Source: Halochromatium salexigens (GTDB taxonomy: Bacteria; Pseudomonadota; Gammaproteobacteria; Chromatiales; Chromatiaceae). Taken from it: a stretch of 64,000 nucleotides of DNA. Made by a program: the position numbers and the translations under genes. The stretch is from positions 1 to 64,000 of the forward strand of contig NZ_NHSF01000063.1 of NCBI RefSeq assembly GCF_016653295.1, in the 5' to 3' direction. Below, piece after piece: positions 29,439-38,137 of the stretch. The notes beneath the pieces were generated by a model. It saw only the letters and a program-made list of their open reading frames with translations, made no database searches and was not told the origin of the DNA. Numbering within the stretch: the first letter of the stretch is position 1; each line of letters begins with the position of its first letter.

Positions 29439-30812
29439 ATGGATCATCGCAAATCCAAGCAACCGCGCCAGCAGCCGCCGCTCCCGCTGGCGTCGTTGGA
29501 GGCATCCGCGCGCACCAGCGAGACCCCTTACCGGCTCTTGGTCGAGCAGCAGACGGACTTGATCGTGCAGGTCGACCCCGAGGGTCGCTTCCTATTCGTC
29601 AGCCCCGGTTATTGCGAGACCTTCGACAAGCGTGAGGACGAGCTGATCGGTCAGCGGTTCATGCCGCTCGTGCACCCGGACGATCGCGCCGAGACCGAAG
29701 CGGCGATGGCGACGCTCGCCTATCCCCCGCACCGCTGCTACCTTGAACAACGGGCCATGACCCGCGACGGCTGGCGTTGGTTCGGCTGGTCCGACGCTGC
29801 GGTGCTCGATGAGCACGGCCAGGTCACCGCAATCATCGGCGCCGGGCGCGATATCCATGAGCAAAAGCTCGCGCAGCTACAGTTGCTGCAGACGCAACGC
29901 ATGCTCGAGCTGGCCCTCGAATCCGGCGGCATCGGCACCTATACCGCCGATTTCAGCACCGGCGAGGTGTTCGTCGACGAGCGCTACCTGGCCCAGCTCG
30001 GCTATGCGCCCGGTGAGGTCGGCATCACCTATGACTGGTGGCGCGCGAACGTCCACCCCAAGGACCTGGCTGGCTTCGCCGATCAAACCGAGCAGGTCAT
30101 GTTCGGCGGCCTGGATGACTTCACGGCTGAATATCGCTTTCGCCACCGTGACGGACACTGGGTCTGGATCCAGGACCACGCGCGCGTCTACGATCGCGAC
30201 CCGGACGGCATCGCGCTCGCGGCCAGCGGCCTGCGCATCGACATCACTCGCCGCAAGGAGGCCGAGCTGCAGCTCGCTTACCACGCCGAGCACGATCCGC
30301 TGACCGATCTGCTCAACCGGCGCGGTATGTGGCGCGCGATCCGCAGCATCCAGGCGCAAAGCCAGCGCGGAAAACGCCCGCACGCCATCGCCATCCTCGA
30401 TCTCGATTTTTTCAAACGCATCAACGATGAGCATGGCCATCTCGCCGGCGATCAACTGCTCCAGCGGATCGCCACACTGCTGTGCGACAACACCCGCGAG
30501 GCCGATTGGATCGCGCGCTGGGGTGGCGAGGAGTTCCTGATCCTGATGCCCGATACCAACCTGACACAGGCGCGGGGCTTCATCGAGCGCCTGCGCCAGC
30601 AGATTGAAACCACGCGTTTCCTGATCGACGATCGCACGCTGCGCATCACCGTCAGCGCGGGCCTTGCCGCCGCGCGTCTTGACGCGGACGATAGCCAGGA
30701 CGCCTTGGTCAGCCGCGCCGATAACGCCCTCTACGCGGCCAAGACGGCCGGTCGTAATCGGGTCTATACCGAGGCCGACCTGAACGCCGGCGCGGATTCC
30801 AACGCGGATTAA
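29439..30812 (+). CDS. PAS-PAS-GGDEF diguanylate cyclase
   Basis: A 457-residue soluble protein. Two PAS domains (about 28-150 and 157-285) each end in a PAC-like segment (GAGRDIHEQKLAQ; SGLRIDITRRKEAE). A GGDEF domain follows, starting HDPLTDLLNRRGM, with the active motif WGGEEFLILMPD and an inhibitory site READ five residues upstream. It is predicted to make cyclic-di-GMP from two GTP. The start at 29439 gives a short Gln/Pro-rich leader. It is the third signalling gene in a row in the same orientation, 95 bp after the GGDEF-EAL gene. Confidence 0.92.
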   Translation: MDHRKSKQPRQQPPLPLASLEASARTSETPYRLLVEQQTDLIVQVDPEGRFLFVSPGYCETFDKREDELIGQRFMPLVHPDDRAETEAAMATLAYPPHRCYLEQRAMTRDGWRWFGWSDAAVLDEHGQVTAIIGAGRDIHEQKLAQLQLLQTQRMLELALESGGIGTYTADFSTGEVFVDERYLAQLGYAPGEVGITYDWWRANVHPKDLAGFADQTEQVMFGGLDDFTAEYRFRHRDGHWVWIQDHARVYDRDPDGIALAASGLRIDITRRKEAELQLAYHAEHDPLTDLLNRRGMWRAIRSIQAQSQRGKRPHAIAILDLDFFKRINDEHGHLAGDQLLQRIATLLCDNTREADWIARWGGEEFLILMPDTNLTQARGFIERLRQQIETTRFLIDDRTLRITVSAGLAAARLDADDSQDALVSRADNALYAAKTAGRNRVYTEADLNAGADSNAD

Positions 30813-30874
30813 AGTCGCTGTCCATGAGCCGGCTATACTGAGCACTCTTCCCTGTTAGAGAGCATCGCTTGTCC

Positions 30875-32398
30875 ATGTCTGTCATTCGTGCCGATGATTT
30901 GATCAGCAGCATCGCCGATGCGCTGCAATACATCTCCTACTTCCATCCGCCGGACTATATCCGTGCGCTGAGCGCCGCCTACGCCGCCGAGGAGTCGCCC
31001 GCGGCCAAGGATGCGATGGCCCAGATCTTGATCAACTCGCGCCTCTGCGCCGAGGGTCAGCGGCCGATCTGCCAGGACACCGGCATCGTCATCGTGTTCC
31101 TGAAGGTGGGCATGGACCTGCGCTGGGACAGCGAACTGAGCCTGCAGCAGATGGTCGACGAGGGGGTGCGGCGCGCCTACACCGATCCCAACAACATCCT
31201 GCGCGCGTCCATCGTCGCACCGCCGTTCGGCGAACGGCGCAACACCGGCGACAACACCCCGGCCATCGTGCACACCGAACTGGTGCCCGGAAAGACGCTC
31301 GAGGTGCAACTCGCCGCGAAAGGCGGCGGCTCCGAGAACAAGTCCCGTTTCGCCATCCTCACGCCCAGCGCGAGCATCGTCGATTGGGTGCTCGAGCAGC
31401 TCCCGAGCATGGGTGCCGGCTGGTGCCCGCCCGGCATCCTCGGGCTCGGTATCGGTGGTTCCGCCGAGAAGGCGATGCTGATGGCCAAGGCCGCGATCAA
31501 CGAGCCGATCGATCTGCACGAACTCAAGGCGCGCGGGCCGTCGAAAGCCATCGAGGCGATGCGGTTGGAACTCCACGAGAAGGTCAATGCGCTTGGCATC
31601 GGCGCCCAAGGGTTGGGCGGCCTGACCACCGTGCTCGATGTGAAGATCCAGACCTTCCCGACCCACGCCGCCTCCTTGCCCGTCGCGCTGATCCCGAACT
31701 GCGCCGCGACCCGTCATTGCCACTTCACCCTCGACGGCTCCGGCCCGGCCCAGCTGGAGCCGCCGTCACTGGATACCTGGCCCGAGATCGCCTGGGATGC
31801 CGCCGCGGGCGCCCGGCGCGTCGATCTCGACCAGATCACCCGCGCGCAGATCGAGACCTGGCAGCCCGGCGAGCGCCTGCTGCTCTCGGGCAAGCTGCTG
31901 ACCGGCCGCGATGCTGCCCACAAGCGCCTGGTCGACCTCCTCGAGCGTGGTGAGCCGCTGCCCGAGGGCGTCGACCTGACCAATCGCTTTCTCTACTACG
32001 TCGGCCCGGTCGACCCGGTGCGCGACGAGGTCGTCGGTCCCGCCGGGCCGACCACCTCTACCCGCATGGATCGCTTCACCGATCCGTTGTTGGAACGGGC
32101 CGGTCTGATCGGCATGATCGGCAAGGCCGAGCGCGGCCCCGAGGCAATCGACGCCATCCGCCGCCATCGCGCGGTCTATCTGATCGCCATCGGCGGCGCC
32201 GCCTACTTGGTCTCCAAGGCGATCAAATCCGCGCGGGTGATTGCCTTCGAGGATCTGGGCATGGAAGCGATTCGCGAATTCGAGGTCGTCGACATGCCCG
32301 TCACCGTCGCCGTCGACACCAAGGGCGTCTCGGTACACGAGACCGGCCCCCGGCAATGGCGCTCGCGCATCGCCGAGATTGCGGTTAAGGTTGAGTGA
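30875..32398 (+). CDS. Fumarate hydratase, class I (Fe-S dependent)
   Basis: A 507-residue single-chain class I fumarase that interconverts fumarate and malate in the TCA cycle using an oxygen-sensitive [4Fe-4S] cluster. The N-terminal alpha domain has RPICQDTGIVIVF with the first cluster Cys, then GDNTPAIVH and KGGGSENKSRF. LIPNCAATRHCHF carries the second. The C-terminal beta domain has GKLLTGRDAAHKRL, YYVGPVDPVRDEVVGPAGPT and GKAERG. The ATG at 30875 is preferred over the TTG six bases upstream. The gene is monocistronic-looking, with gaps of about 60 and 90 bp on either side. Confidence 0.95.
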   Translation: MSVIRADDLISSIADALQYISYFHPPDYIRALSAAYAAEESPAAKDAMAQILINSRLCAEGQRPICQDTGIVIVFLKVGMDLRWDSELSLQQMVDEGVRRAYTDPNNILRASIVAPPFGERRNTGDNTPAIVHTELVPGKTLEVQLAAKGGGSENKSRFAILTPSASIVDWVLEQLPSMGAGWCPPGILGLGIGGSAEKAMLMAKAAINEPIDLHELKARGPSKAIEAMRLELHEKVNALGIGAQGLGGLTTVLDVKIQTFPTHAASLPVALIPNCAATRHCHFTLDGSGPAQLEPPSLDTWPEIAWDAAAGARRVDLDQITRAQIETWQPGERLLLSGKLLTGRDAAHKRLVDLLERGEPLPEGVDLTNRFLYYVGPVDPVRDEVVGPAGPTTSTRMDRFTDPLLERAGLIGMIGKAERGPEAIDAIRRHRAVYLIAIGGAAYLVSKAIKSARVIAFEDLGMEAIREFEVVDMPVTVAVDTKGVSVHETGPRQWRSRIAEIAVKVE

Positions 32399-32489
32399 TC
32401 TTCCCGCGCCCGCGCGTCGACATCGCTTCGTCGTCGAGGCGGCCTAAACCCGGCCTGAATCCGCAGCGACCGAACGGCAGGAGCGAACA

Positions 32490-33479
32490 GTGACTCAGCA
32501 ACAGGCATTCCGTATCCATCAAGACGACGACGGTCATCGCGCCGGTGTCGAAACGATTGACATCGCGACGCCACAGACAGGCGACGTCCTGGTGCGCGTC
32601 AGCGCATCCAGCGTCAACTACAAGGACGCACTCGCCGGTACCGGTCGCGGCAAGGTGATCAAGCGCTTCCCGCTCACCGGCGGCATCGATGCCGCTGGCA
32701 TCGTCGAGCACTCCGAGCATCCCTGCTGGAAACCCGGCGACGCGGTCATCGCCACCGGCTTCGGCATGGCCTTCGACCACGACGGCGGCTATGCCGAGAC
32801 CCTCTGCGTGCCGGGCGACTGGCTCGCGCCCATGCCCAAGGCGCTCGATGCGCGCCAGGCGATGATCCTCGGCACCGCCGGCTTCACCGCCGCGCTCGCC
32901 GTGCACCGGCTCCTGGTCAACGGCCAGCATCCCGGCCTCGGCCCGATCCTGGTCACCGGCGCCAGCGGTGGCGTTGGCTGTATCGCCATCAGCATCCTGG
33001 CCCAACTCGACTTCGAAGTCGTCGCCGTCTCCAGCAAGCAGGCGCTGCACGATTGGCTGACCAACCTCGGCGCAAGCCGCATCATCGGCCGCGATGAACT
33101 CCCCGGCGGCGAGCGTCCGCTCGAGAAGGCGGTCTGGGGCGGCGCGATCGACAATGTCGGCGGCGCCATGCTCGCACAGATCACGCGTACCCTGGCGCCC
33201 AACGGCAACATCGCCAGCATTGGCCTTGCCGGCGGTACCGCACTCGAGACCACGGTGATGCCCTTCATCCTGCGCGGGATCGGTCTGCTCGGTTGCAATT
33301 CGGTCGATGTGCCCTTCCCGCTGCGCGCCGATCTCTGGCGCCGTCTTGCGAGTGATTGGCACCCCGCCGACCTCGACACCTTGGCCAGCGACGAGGTTGA
33401 CCTCCATGGATTACCGGCGGTGTTCGAGAACATGCTGGCCGGCAAGACCCATGGCCGTATTCTGGTCATGCCAAACTAG
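32490..33479 (+). CDS. acuI: Acrylyl-CoA reductase / YhdH-type quinone oxidoreductase
   Basis: A zinc-free medium-chain dehydrogenase of 329 residues in the YhdH/AcuI group. Members reduce acryloyl-CoA to propionyl-CoA with NADPH or detoxify related enones. Motifs are SSVNYKDALAGTGRGKV, FPLTGGIDAAGIV, the nucleotide-binding VTGASGGVG and GAIDNVGGAMLAQI. The C-terminal LHGLPAVFENMLAGKTHGR is typical of the subgroup. The start at 32490 has a GGAG-like site upstream. The physiological substrate in this organism cannot be settled from sequence. Confidence 0.88.
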   Translation: MTQQQAFRIHQDDDGHRAGVETIDIATPQTGDVLVRVSASSVNYKDALAGTGRGKVIKRFPLTGGIDAAGIVEHSEHPCWKPGDAVIATGFGMAFDHDGGYAETLCVPGDWLAPMPKALDARQAMILGTAGFTAALAVHRLLVNGQHPGLGPILVTGASGGVGCIAISILAQLDFEVVAVSSKQALHDWLTNLGASRIIGRDELPGGERPLEKAVWGGAIDNVGGAMLAQITRTLAPNGNIASIGLAGGTALETTVMPFILRGIGLLGCNSVDVPFPLRADLWRRLASDWHPADLDTLASDEVDLHGLPAVFENMLAGKTHGRILVMPN

Positions 33480-33584
33480 CGTTCAGCCAAGGTCCAGGCC
33501 CATCTAAGATCCGTCCGCAGCCTGCGTCTGTTACAGACCTTCCCAGCATCCAGACATCCACTCGAACAGCTAAAGCCTCAAAAC

Positions 33585-33896
33585 GTGCCCCAAACCATCC
33601 CCATCACTGATCATCAACGCCGCTGGCTGAAGAAGCAGGCGCATCATCTCAAGCCCGTTGTCCAGCTCGGCGCCGCCGGCCTCAGCGAGGCCGTGCTCGC
33701 CGAGGTCGAACTCGCGCTCGAGCATCACGAGCTGATCAAGGTCAAGGTACCCGGCGGCGATCACGATGAACGCGATGCCATCGTCGACACCATCGCCGAG
33801 CGTGCCCAGGCCGATCTCGTGCAGCGCATCGGCAACACCGCGAGCTACTTTCGCGCCAACCCGGAACGCCACGATCGCATCTTGTTGCCGCTCTGA
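33585..33896 (+). CDS. yhbY: YhbY family ribosome-associated RNA-binding protein (CRM domain)
   Basis: A 103-residue single CRM-domain protein. It has TDHQRRWLKKQAHHLKPVVQ and LGAAGLSEAVLAEVELALEH, followed by the conserved HELIKVKV strand and the IGNTASYFR segment. YhbY binds pre-50S ribosomal subunits and helps their assembly. It starts at GTG. In many gammaproteobacteria yhbY lies divergent to rlmE-ftsH; here it follows acuI and no ftsH is near. The preceding 105 bp is likely its promoter region. Confidence 0.93.
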   Translation: MPQTIPITDHQRRWLKKQAHHLKPVVQLGAAGLSEAVLAEVELALEHHELIKVKVPGGDHDERDAIVDTIAERAQADLVQRIGNTASYFRANPERHDRILLPL

Positions 33897-34002
33897 GTCT
33901 TGCTCGTCTTCAGCATGCGCCCTAGATGTCTGGCGCTCTGCTCTACACTTCTACCTCTTCCCGCCCTGCGAAGGACGGGTCTACTCGCGAAGTAGGTGAC
34001 GA

Positions 34003-34458
34003 ATGAAACAAGCAACGATTCGGCGCGCGGCAGCCGCCCTTGGCAGTCTCCTCATCGGTAGCGGTCTGCTCGCGGGCTGCGCCAACCCCGGCGAAGATGT
34101 CCGCGTGCGGCTCTGCAAGGACTTGGTGGCCGGGCAACTCGGCACCACTCAGTTCGACTGGACCCAGGTCAGCACCAAGACGCCCGGCTATCAGGATGCG
34201 ATCGTCAGCCTGCGTTGGTCCAACGCCGGCGGTGATGAAAGCGCGGGCAGCGCGACCTGTGCCTATCCCTACAACGCCGTCGAGGACACCGCGCAGCAGC
34301 TCGCCGACCCGCTCAGCGCCTATGCGACCTCACCAAGCGAGGTGCTCATCAATGGGGAAACGCTGCGCGGTCAGGCCCTTGCCGATGCGGTCGCGCAGGC
34401 GATGCAGCGACAAGGCCGCGAGTTGATCGATGCCGCCAGCGAGACGATCGGGCAATGA
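34003..34458 (+). CDS. Small putative lipoprotein of unknown function
   Basis: A 151-residue protein with a signal peptide and lipobox (GSGLLAGCANPG; Cys at about residue 26), so it is probably a membrane-anchored periplasmic lipoprotein. The mature part has alternating polar and hydrophobic segments and two further Cys residues (RLCKDLVAG, ATCAYPYNAV). I do not recognise a family. It has an AGGTGA ribosome site and converges on btaB, ending 14 bp from it. Confidence 0.75.
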   Translation: MKQATIRRAAAALGSLLIGSGLLAGCANPGEDVRVRLCKDLVAGQLGTTQFDWTQVSTKTPGYQDAIVSLRWSNAGGDESAGSATCAYPYNAVEDTAQQLADPLSAYATSPSEVLINGETLRGQALADAVAQAMQRQGRELIDAASETIGQ

Positions 34459-34472
34459 GAGTCGCGGTGCCG

Positions 34473-35216
34473 CTACGAGCCCTTGCGAGCGATCAAGCGA
34501 TAGTAGGGGACGCGTAAACCGGGTAGATAGGGCACCGGCGCCATCGCCTCGACCAGCCGATGATCGGGCAGCGCGTGGCGCAGATAGGCCAACCGCCGTG
34601 CATCCAGATGCACCCCATCGTGGCGGAACCAGCGCGGCCAAAACGTCCGCGCCAGCGCGGAGTGGCGAACCAGTCCCGGCGCCGGCTCGGGTGCCGAGAC
34701 GTAGAAGTCCACCACGCCCAGATGACCGCCCGGCTTAAGCATCGCGATCGCGTTGTCGATCGCCGCCTCCCAGTCCGGGATCATGGTCAGCGCATAGGCG
34801 AGATAGACCGTATCGACGGGCGCCTCGGGCTGCCAACGGCAGGCATCGGCCTCGTGTACTCGCACAGGGGCCATGGTCTCGGTCCGCCGCCGCGCTTCGC
34901 TGATCAAGGCCGGGCAGAGATCGACCGCATCGACCCGTGCGAGGGTGGCGAGTCGATCGCCGAAGAACAGCAGATTGCGCCCGGTGCCCGCGCCCAGCTC
35001 GACCAGATGCCCGCCCGGCGGGATCGCTTGCGCCGCGATCAAATCGGCGATCAGCTCGCCGCGCCCGTGCAACAGACGCTCGCGAAAGGCATCGTAGCGC
35101 CCGGCCTGGGGAGCGTAGAAGGCCTCCAGCCGCTCGGCATGCGAGCCCGCGTTCGGCTGCCCGCGCAGCATCGCCAGCAGTACCTTGAACTCCGCCGTGA
35201 GGGTCGCGACGCTCAT
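34473..35216 (-). CDS. btaB: Diacylglyceryl-homoserine N-methyltransferase (BtaB-like)
   Basis: A 247-residue class I SAM methyltransferase with motif I HLVELGAGTGRNLLFFG, then VDAVDLCPALISEARRR and GGHLGVVDFYVS. BtaB adds three methyl groups to diacylglyceryl-homoserine to make the betaine lipid DGTS. The identity comes mainly from its position 16 bp after btaA on the same strand. The decamer ATGAGCGTCG occurs twice at the junction, 20 bases apart: once overlapping the btaA stop in a different frame, and once as the real start. This could aid translational coupling. Confidence 0.88.
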   Translation of the reverse strand: MSVATLTAEFKVLLAMLRGQPNAGSHAERLEAFYAPQAGRYDAFRERLLHGRGELIADLIAAQAIPPGGHLVELGAGTGRNLLFFGDRLATLARVDAVDLCPALISEARRRTETMAPVRVHEADACRWQPEAPVDTVYLAYALTMIPDWEAAIDNAIAMLKPGGHLGVVDFYVSAPEPAPGLVRHSALARTFWPRWFRHDGVHLDARRLAYLRHALPDHRLVEAMAPVPYLPGLRVPYYRLIARKGS

Positions 35217-35232
35217 GCTCGGGTGACGACGC

Positions 35233-36441
35233 TCATGTGGCCGCCGCGAGGTCGGCGATATGGAAGCCCGCGTAGGTATGTACCCGGTCGAGCGGCTGCA
35301 TCTGCGCCGCCAGCTCCGGATGAAAGCGCAGGCAATCGCGCAGACGGCCCCGTTCCGGGCTCACCTCGAGATCCTGCAGATAGGCCGGAGCCGCATGCGC
35401 GCTGCGGAAGATGATGCGTGCATCGGCGCGCGCGCGCTCCAGGATCAGCGCCCATTCCTCGGACAGCGCCTGGGGCGCATAGCTGCTCATCCAGTCCATG
35501 TGATCGAGCAGCACGTACTTCGAGAAACGCTGCTTGGTACCCGCTAGCAGCTCCGCGACCGTGGCGGTGTGCAGTTGGATGCACTCGGCCCGGCCCTGCT
35601 TGAGTGCGGTGAAGTTCTCCGGCTTCAGATATTCCGGGCAGCACTCCGGCGTGTAGCGGCCGTTCACATAGACCGCCCAGAAATAGTTCGTCCACACCGG
35701 CAGTTGGCGGAAGACATAGTCGATCGACTCGCGCACGAAGCCGGCCACACCGCGCTCATGCTGATCCTGCACCTCCTTGCGCTGCGGATGCGGCACACCG
35801 AGCATGCTCATCGTCAGTTGCCGCGAGAGCGTCCAGTTGATGGTCGGTGACCAGATCAGCGGCTGCACCCGCGTCTCGTAGACATGGCGTTGATCATCCA
35901 GCGAGCGAGTCTCGAACAGCTCGGCGATGCTCGCCGCGAGCTGTGGTCGCACCCGCAGATAGGCATGGAAACTCTTGGCGACGATGCCGGAGAGGCCATG
36001 GAAATAGAAGCTGCCGCGCGGATGGCCGAACCAACGCACGCGCTTGTCCCAGAAGGCGCGCGCGAAGGGCGAGAGATCCGGGCGCAAGGTGCGCCGATAG
36101 AGTCGCTCGAAACCGGGATGATGGCCATGGCCGAAGGCGGCGAAGAAGTCCTCGAACTCGAGCCGGCGGATACCCGCCAGTTTCAGCTCCAGGAGGGCAT
36201 TCTGGCGCGGGTTGGCATCGACCGCATGGATCGCCGCCGGCCCCACCAGCGCATAGTCGAGCACGTTGCAACCGGCGCTGGTGATGACCAGGATACGGTC
36301 ATCCGGCGCGATGTTGAGCACCAGGCGATCGACGGCCGGATCTTCCCAGCAGGTGTTGTAGACCAGCGCCCGCGAGTAGATCGCGTCGAAGACCTTCTGA
36401 TCGAAACGATCGGCGAGGCTGGGTTTGGTCGTGACCGGCAT
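35233..36441 (-). CDS. btaA: SAM:diacylglycerol 3-amino-3-carboxypropyltransferase (BtaA, DUF3419)
   Basis: A 402-residue DUF3419 protein. Family features are LVYNTCWEDPAVDRLVLNI, VITSAGCNVLDYAL, IHAVDANPRQNALLELKLA and VLLDHMDWMSSYAPQALSEE, with RSAHAAPAYL near the end. BtaA moves the aminocarboxypropyl group of SAM onto diacylglycerol, the committed step to betaine lipids. These replace phospholipids when phosphate is scarce. The start at 36441 matches the family. A candidate Pho box lies about 75-90 bp upstream. malQ is upstream on the same strand, but a 118-bp gap suggests a separate promoter. Confidence 0.93.
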   Translation of the reverse strand: MPVTTKPSLADRFDQKVFDAIYSRALVYNTCWEDPAVDRLVLNIAPDDRILVITSAGCNVLDYALVGPAAIHAVDANPRQNALLELKLAGIRRLEFEDFFAAFGHGHHPGFERLYRRTLRPDLSPFARAFWDKRVRWFGHPRGSFYFHGLSGIVAKSFHAYLRVRPQLAASIAELFETRSLDDQRHVYETRVQPLIWSPTINWTLSRQLTMSMLGVPHPQRKEVQDQHERGVAGFVRESIDYVFRQLPVWTNYFWAVYVNGRYTPECCPEYLKPENFTALKQGRAECIQLHTATVAELLAGTKQRFSKYVLLDHMDWMSSYAPQALSEEWALILERARADARIIFRSAHAAPAYLQDLEVSPERGRLRDCLRFHPELAAQMQPLDRVHTYAGFHIADLAAAT

Positions 36442-36514
36442 GGTAGGGTCGCCCCGGTGGCAAATAAACCGTGGGAGTCTACCAAGCCACAGTGACCATT
36501 TAGTTACGGCTCAA

Positions 36515-36532
36515 AGACCGCGCTATGACGGC
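36515..36532 (-). promoter_or_regulatory. Candidate Pho box (PhoB site) upstream of btaAB
   Basis: On the minus strand CCGTCATAGCGCGGTCTT fits the Pho-box layout of two CTGTCAT half-sites separated by four bases: six of seven matches in the first and five of seven in the second. It lies 74 bp before the btaA start in a gap that otherwise holds little. The match is suggestive rather than strong, but phosphate control is the known regulation of bacterial btaAB. Confidence 0.4.
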
Positions 36533-36559
36533 CCATTGCGCGCACGGACACACCGCTCG

Positions 36560-38080
36560 TCAGACGCCAAGGGCATCATCCGGCGCGCGCCCATAGAGCG
36601 CGATCAGATGCGCAACCCGCCGCGCGAGCTGGTCATCGAGCTGATCCCATTGGAAGCGCCATTGCCAGTTGCCGCGTGGCACGCCGGGTCGATTCATGCG
36701 GTGGACGCCGTCGAGTTCCATCAGATCCTGCATCGGCACCACAGCCAGGTCGGCGCGCGAGGCGAGCGCGGCGCGGATCATCGGCCAGGGCATTGGTTCT
36801 TGCGCATGGCCCAAATAATCATCGACATGCTGGCGCTGCGCATCTGTGAGCGCCTGATACCAACCGAGCGTGGTGTCGTTATCGTGCGTACCGGTGTAGC
36901 AGACCGAATCGCGCCCATGATGAAACGGCAGATAGGGGTTGCTTGGGCCGCCGTCGAAGGCGAATTGCAGCACCTTCATCCCCGGCATCCGGTAGCGTTG
37001 GCGCAGCGCGTCGACCTCATCGGTGATCACGCCTAGATCCTCGGCGATCAGCGGCAATGCGCCGAACTCCTGCTGCAGACGCGCGAACAGCGCATCGCCC
37101 TTGGCCTCGACCCAGGTGCCATTCATCGCCGTCTCTTCCTCGGCCGGCACCTCCCAATAGGCCTCGAAGCCGCGGAAATGGTCGATGCGGATCATGTCGA
37201 ACAGGCGCAGTTGGGTGCGCATGCGATCGAGCCAGAAGCGAAAGCCGTTCTTCTCGAGCTGCTCCCAGCGATAGAGCGGATTACCCCAGCGCTGGCCGGT
37301 GGCCGAGAAATAATCCGGCGGCACCCCGGCGACGACCCGGCAGGTGCCGTCGGCATTGAGATCGAAATCGCCGGGCCGCGCCCAGACCTCTGCGCTGTCG
37401 TGGGCGACGAAGATCGGCATGTCGCCGAACAACCGCACCCCGCGCGCGTTCGCATGTGCGCGCAGCGCATCCCATTGGCGAAAGAAGACGAACTGCTCGA
37501 AACGGATATAATCGATTGCCTCGGCGAGTCGCCGCCGGGCCTGGCCCAAGCTGCGCCCGTCGCGGGTGCGCAGGCCCTTCGGCCAGTCCCACCAAGGCGC
37601 CTCGCGCTGCTCGTGAATCGCGCGATAGAGCGCGTAGTCATCGAGCCAGAAGCGTTGTTCGTTGCAGAACCGCTCGAACTCAGCGCGTTCATCATCAGAT
37701 GATGCGCGCAAGACGTGTTGATGCGCCTGCTGTAAGCGCTCGCGCTTGCTCGCCTCATCACCGGCAGTCGCCCCGGCTTCTGCCGGCAGCCAGCCGCAGT
37801 CGACTAGCGATTCAAGCCCGATCAGCCGCGCGCTGCCGGCGTGCGCTGAACTCGTTTGATAAGGCGAATCGCCGGCTTGCGGCGGCCCGACCGGCAGCAT
37901 CTGCCAGACGCTGACACCGGCATCAGCCAAGAAATTGACGAAGTTGAAGGCCTCCCAGCCGAGATCGCCGCAAGGCCCGGTGCCGGGCAGCGAGGTCAGA
38001 TGTAGCAAGACGCCGGCACGGCGTTGGTTGAGGGAGTCGGTTGCGGGGGTATCATCCATGGGAAGTATGAGTTTCTTCAT
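36560..38080 (-). CDS. malQ: 4-alpha-glucanotransferase (amylomaltase)
   Basis: GH77 enzyme that transfers maltodextrin segments. The N-terminal RRAGVLLHLTSLPGTGPCGD and VWQMLPVGPPQAGDSPYQTS are typical. The catalytic acids lie in MIRIDHFRGFEAYW (nucleophile), LPLIAEDLGVIT (acid/base) and CYTGTHDNDTTLGWY. The C-terminus RPGVPRGNWQWRF is intact. I use the ATG at 38080 (MKKLILPMDD); in-frame starts at 38125 and at the later MDDTPA are possible. It follows glgC by 57 bp on the same strand, so glycogen synthesis and turnover genes are linked. Confidence 0.94.
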   Translation of the reverse strand: MKKLILPMDDTPATDSLNQRRAGVLLHLTSLPGTGPCGDLGWEAFNFVNFLADAGVSVWQMLPVGPPQAGDSPYQTSSAHAGSARLIGLESLVDCGWLPAEAGATAGDEASKRERLQQAHQHVLRASSDDERAEFERFCNEQRFWLDDYALYRAIHEQREAPWWDWPKGLRTRDGRSLGQARRRLAEAIDYIRFEQFVFFRQWDALRAHANARGVRLFGDMPIFVAHDSAEVWARPGDFDLNADGTCRVVAGVPPDYFSATGQRWGNPLYRWEQLEKNGFRFWLDRMRTQLRLFDMIRIDHFRGFEAYWEVPAEEETAMNGTWVEAKGDALFARLQQEFGALPLIAEDLGVITDEVDALRQRYRMPGMKVLQFAFDGGPSNPYLPFHHGRDSVCYTGTHDNDTTLGWYQALTDAQRQHVDDYLGHAQEPMPWPMIRAALASRADLAVVPMQDLMELDGVHRMNRPGVPRGNWQWRFQWDQLDDQLARRVAHLIALYGRAPDDALGV

Positions 38081-38137
38081 CAGCAAACCAGAGGTAGTAA
38101 TCTTGGTCGTCACTCGAATGCGCATTCATCAGGAACG

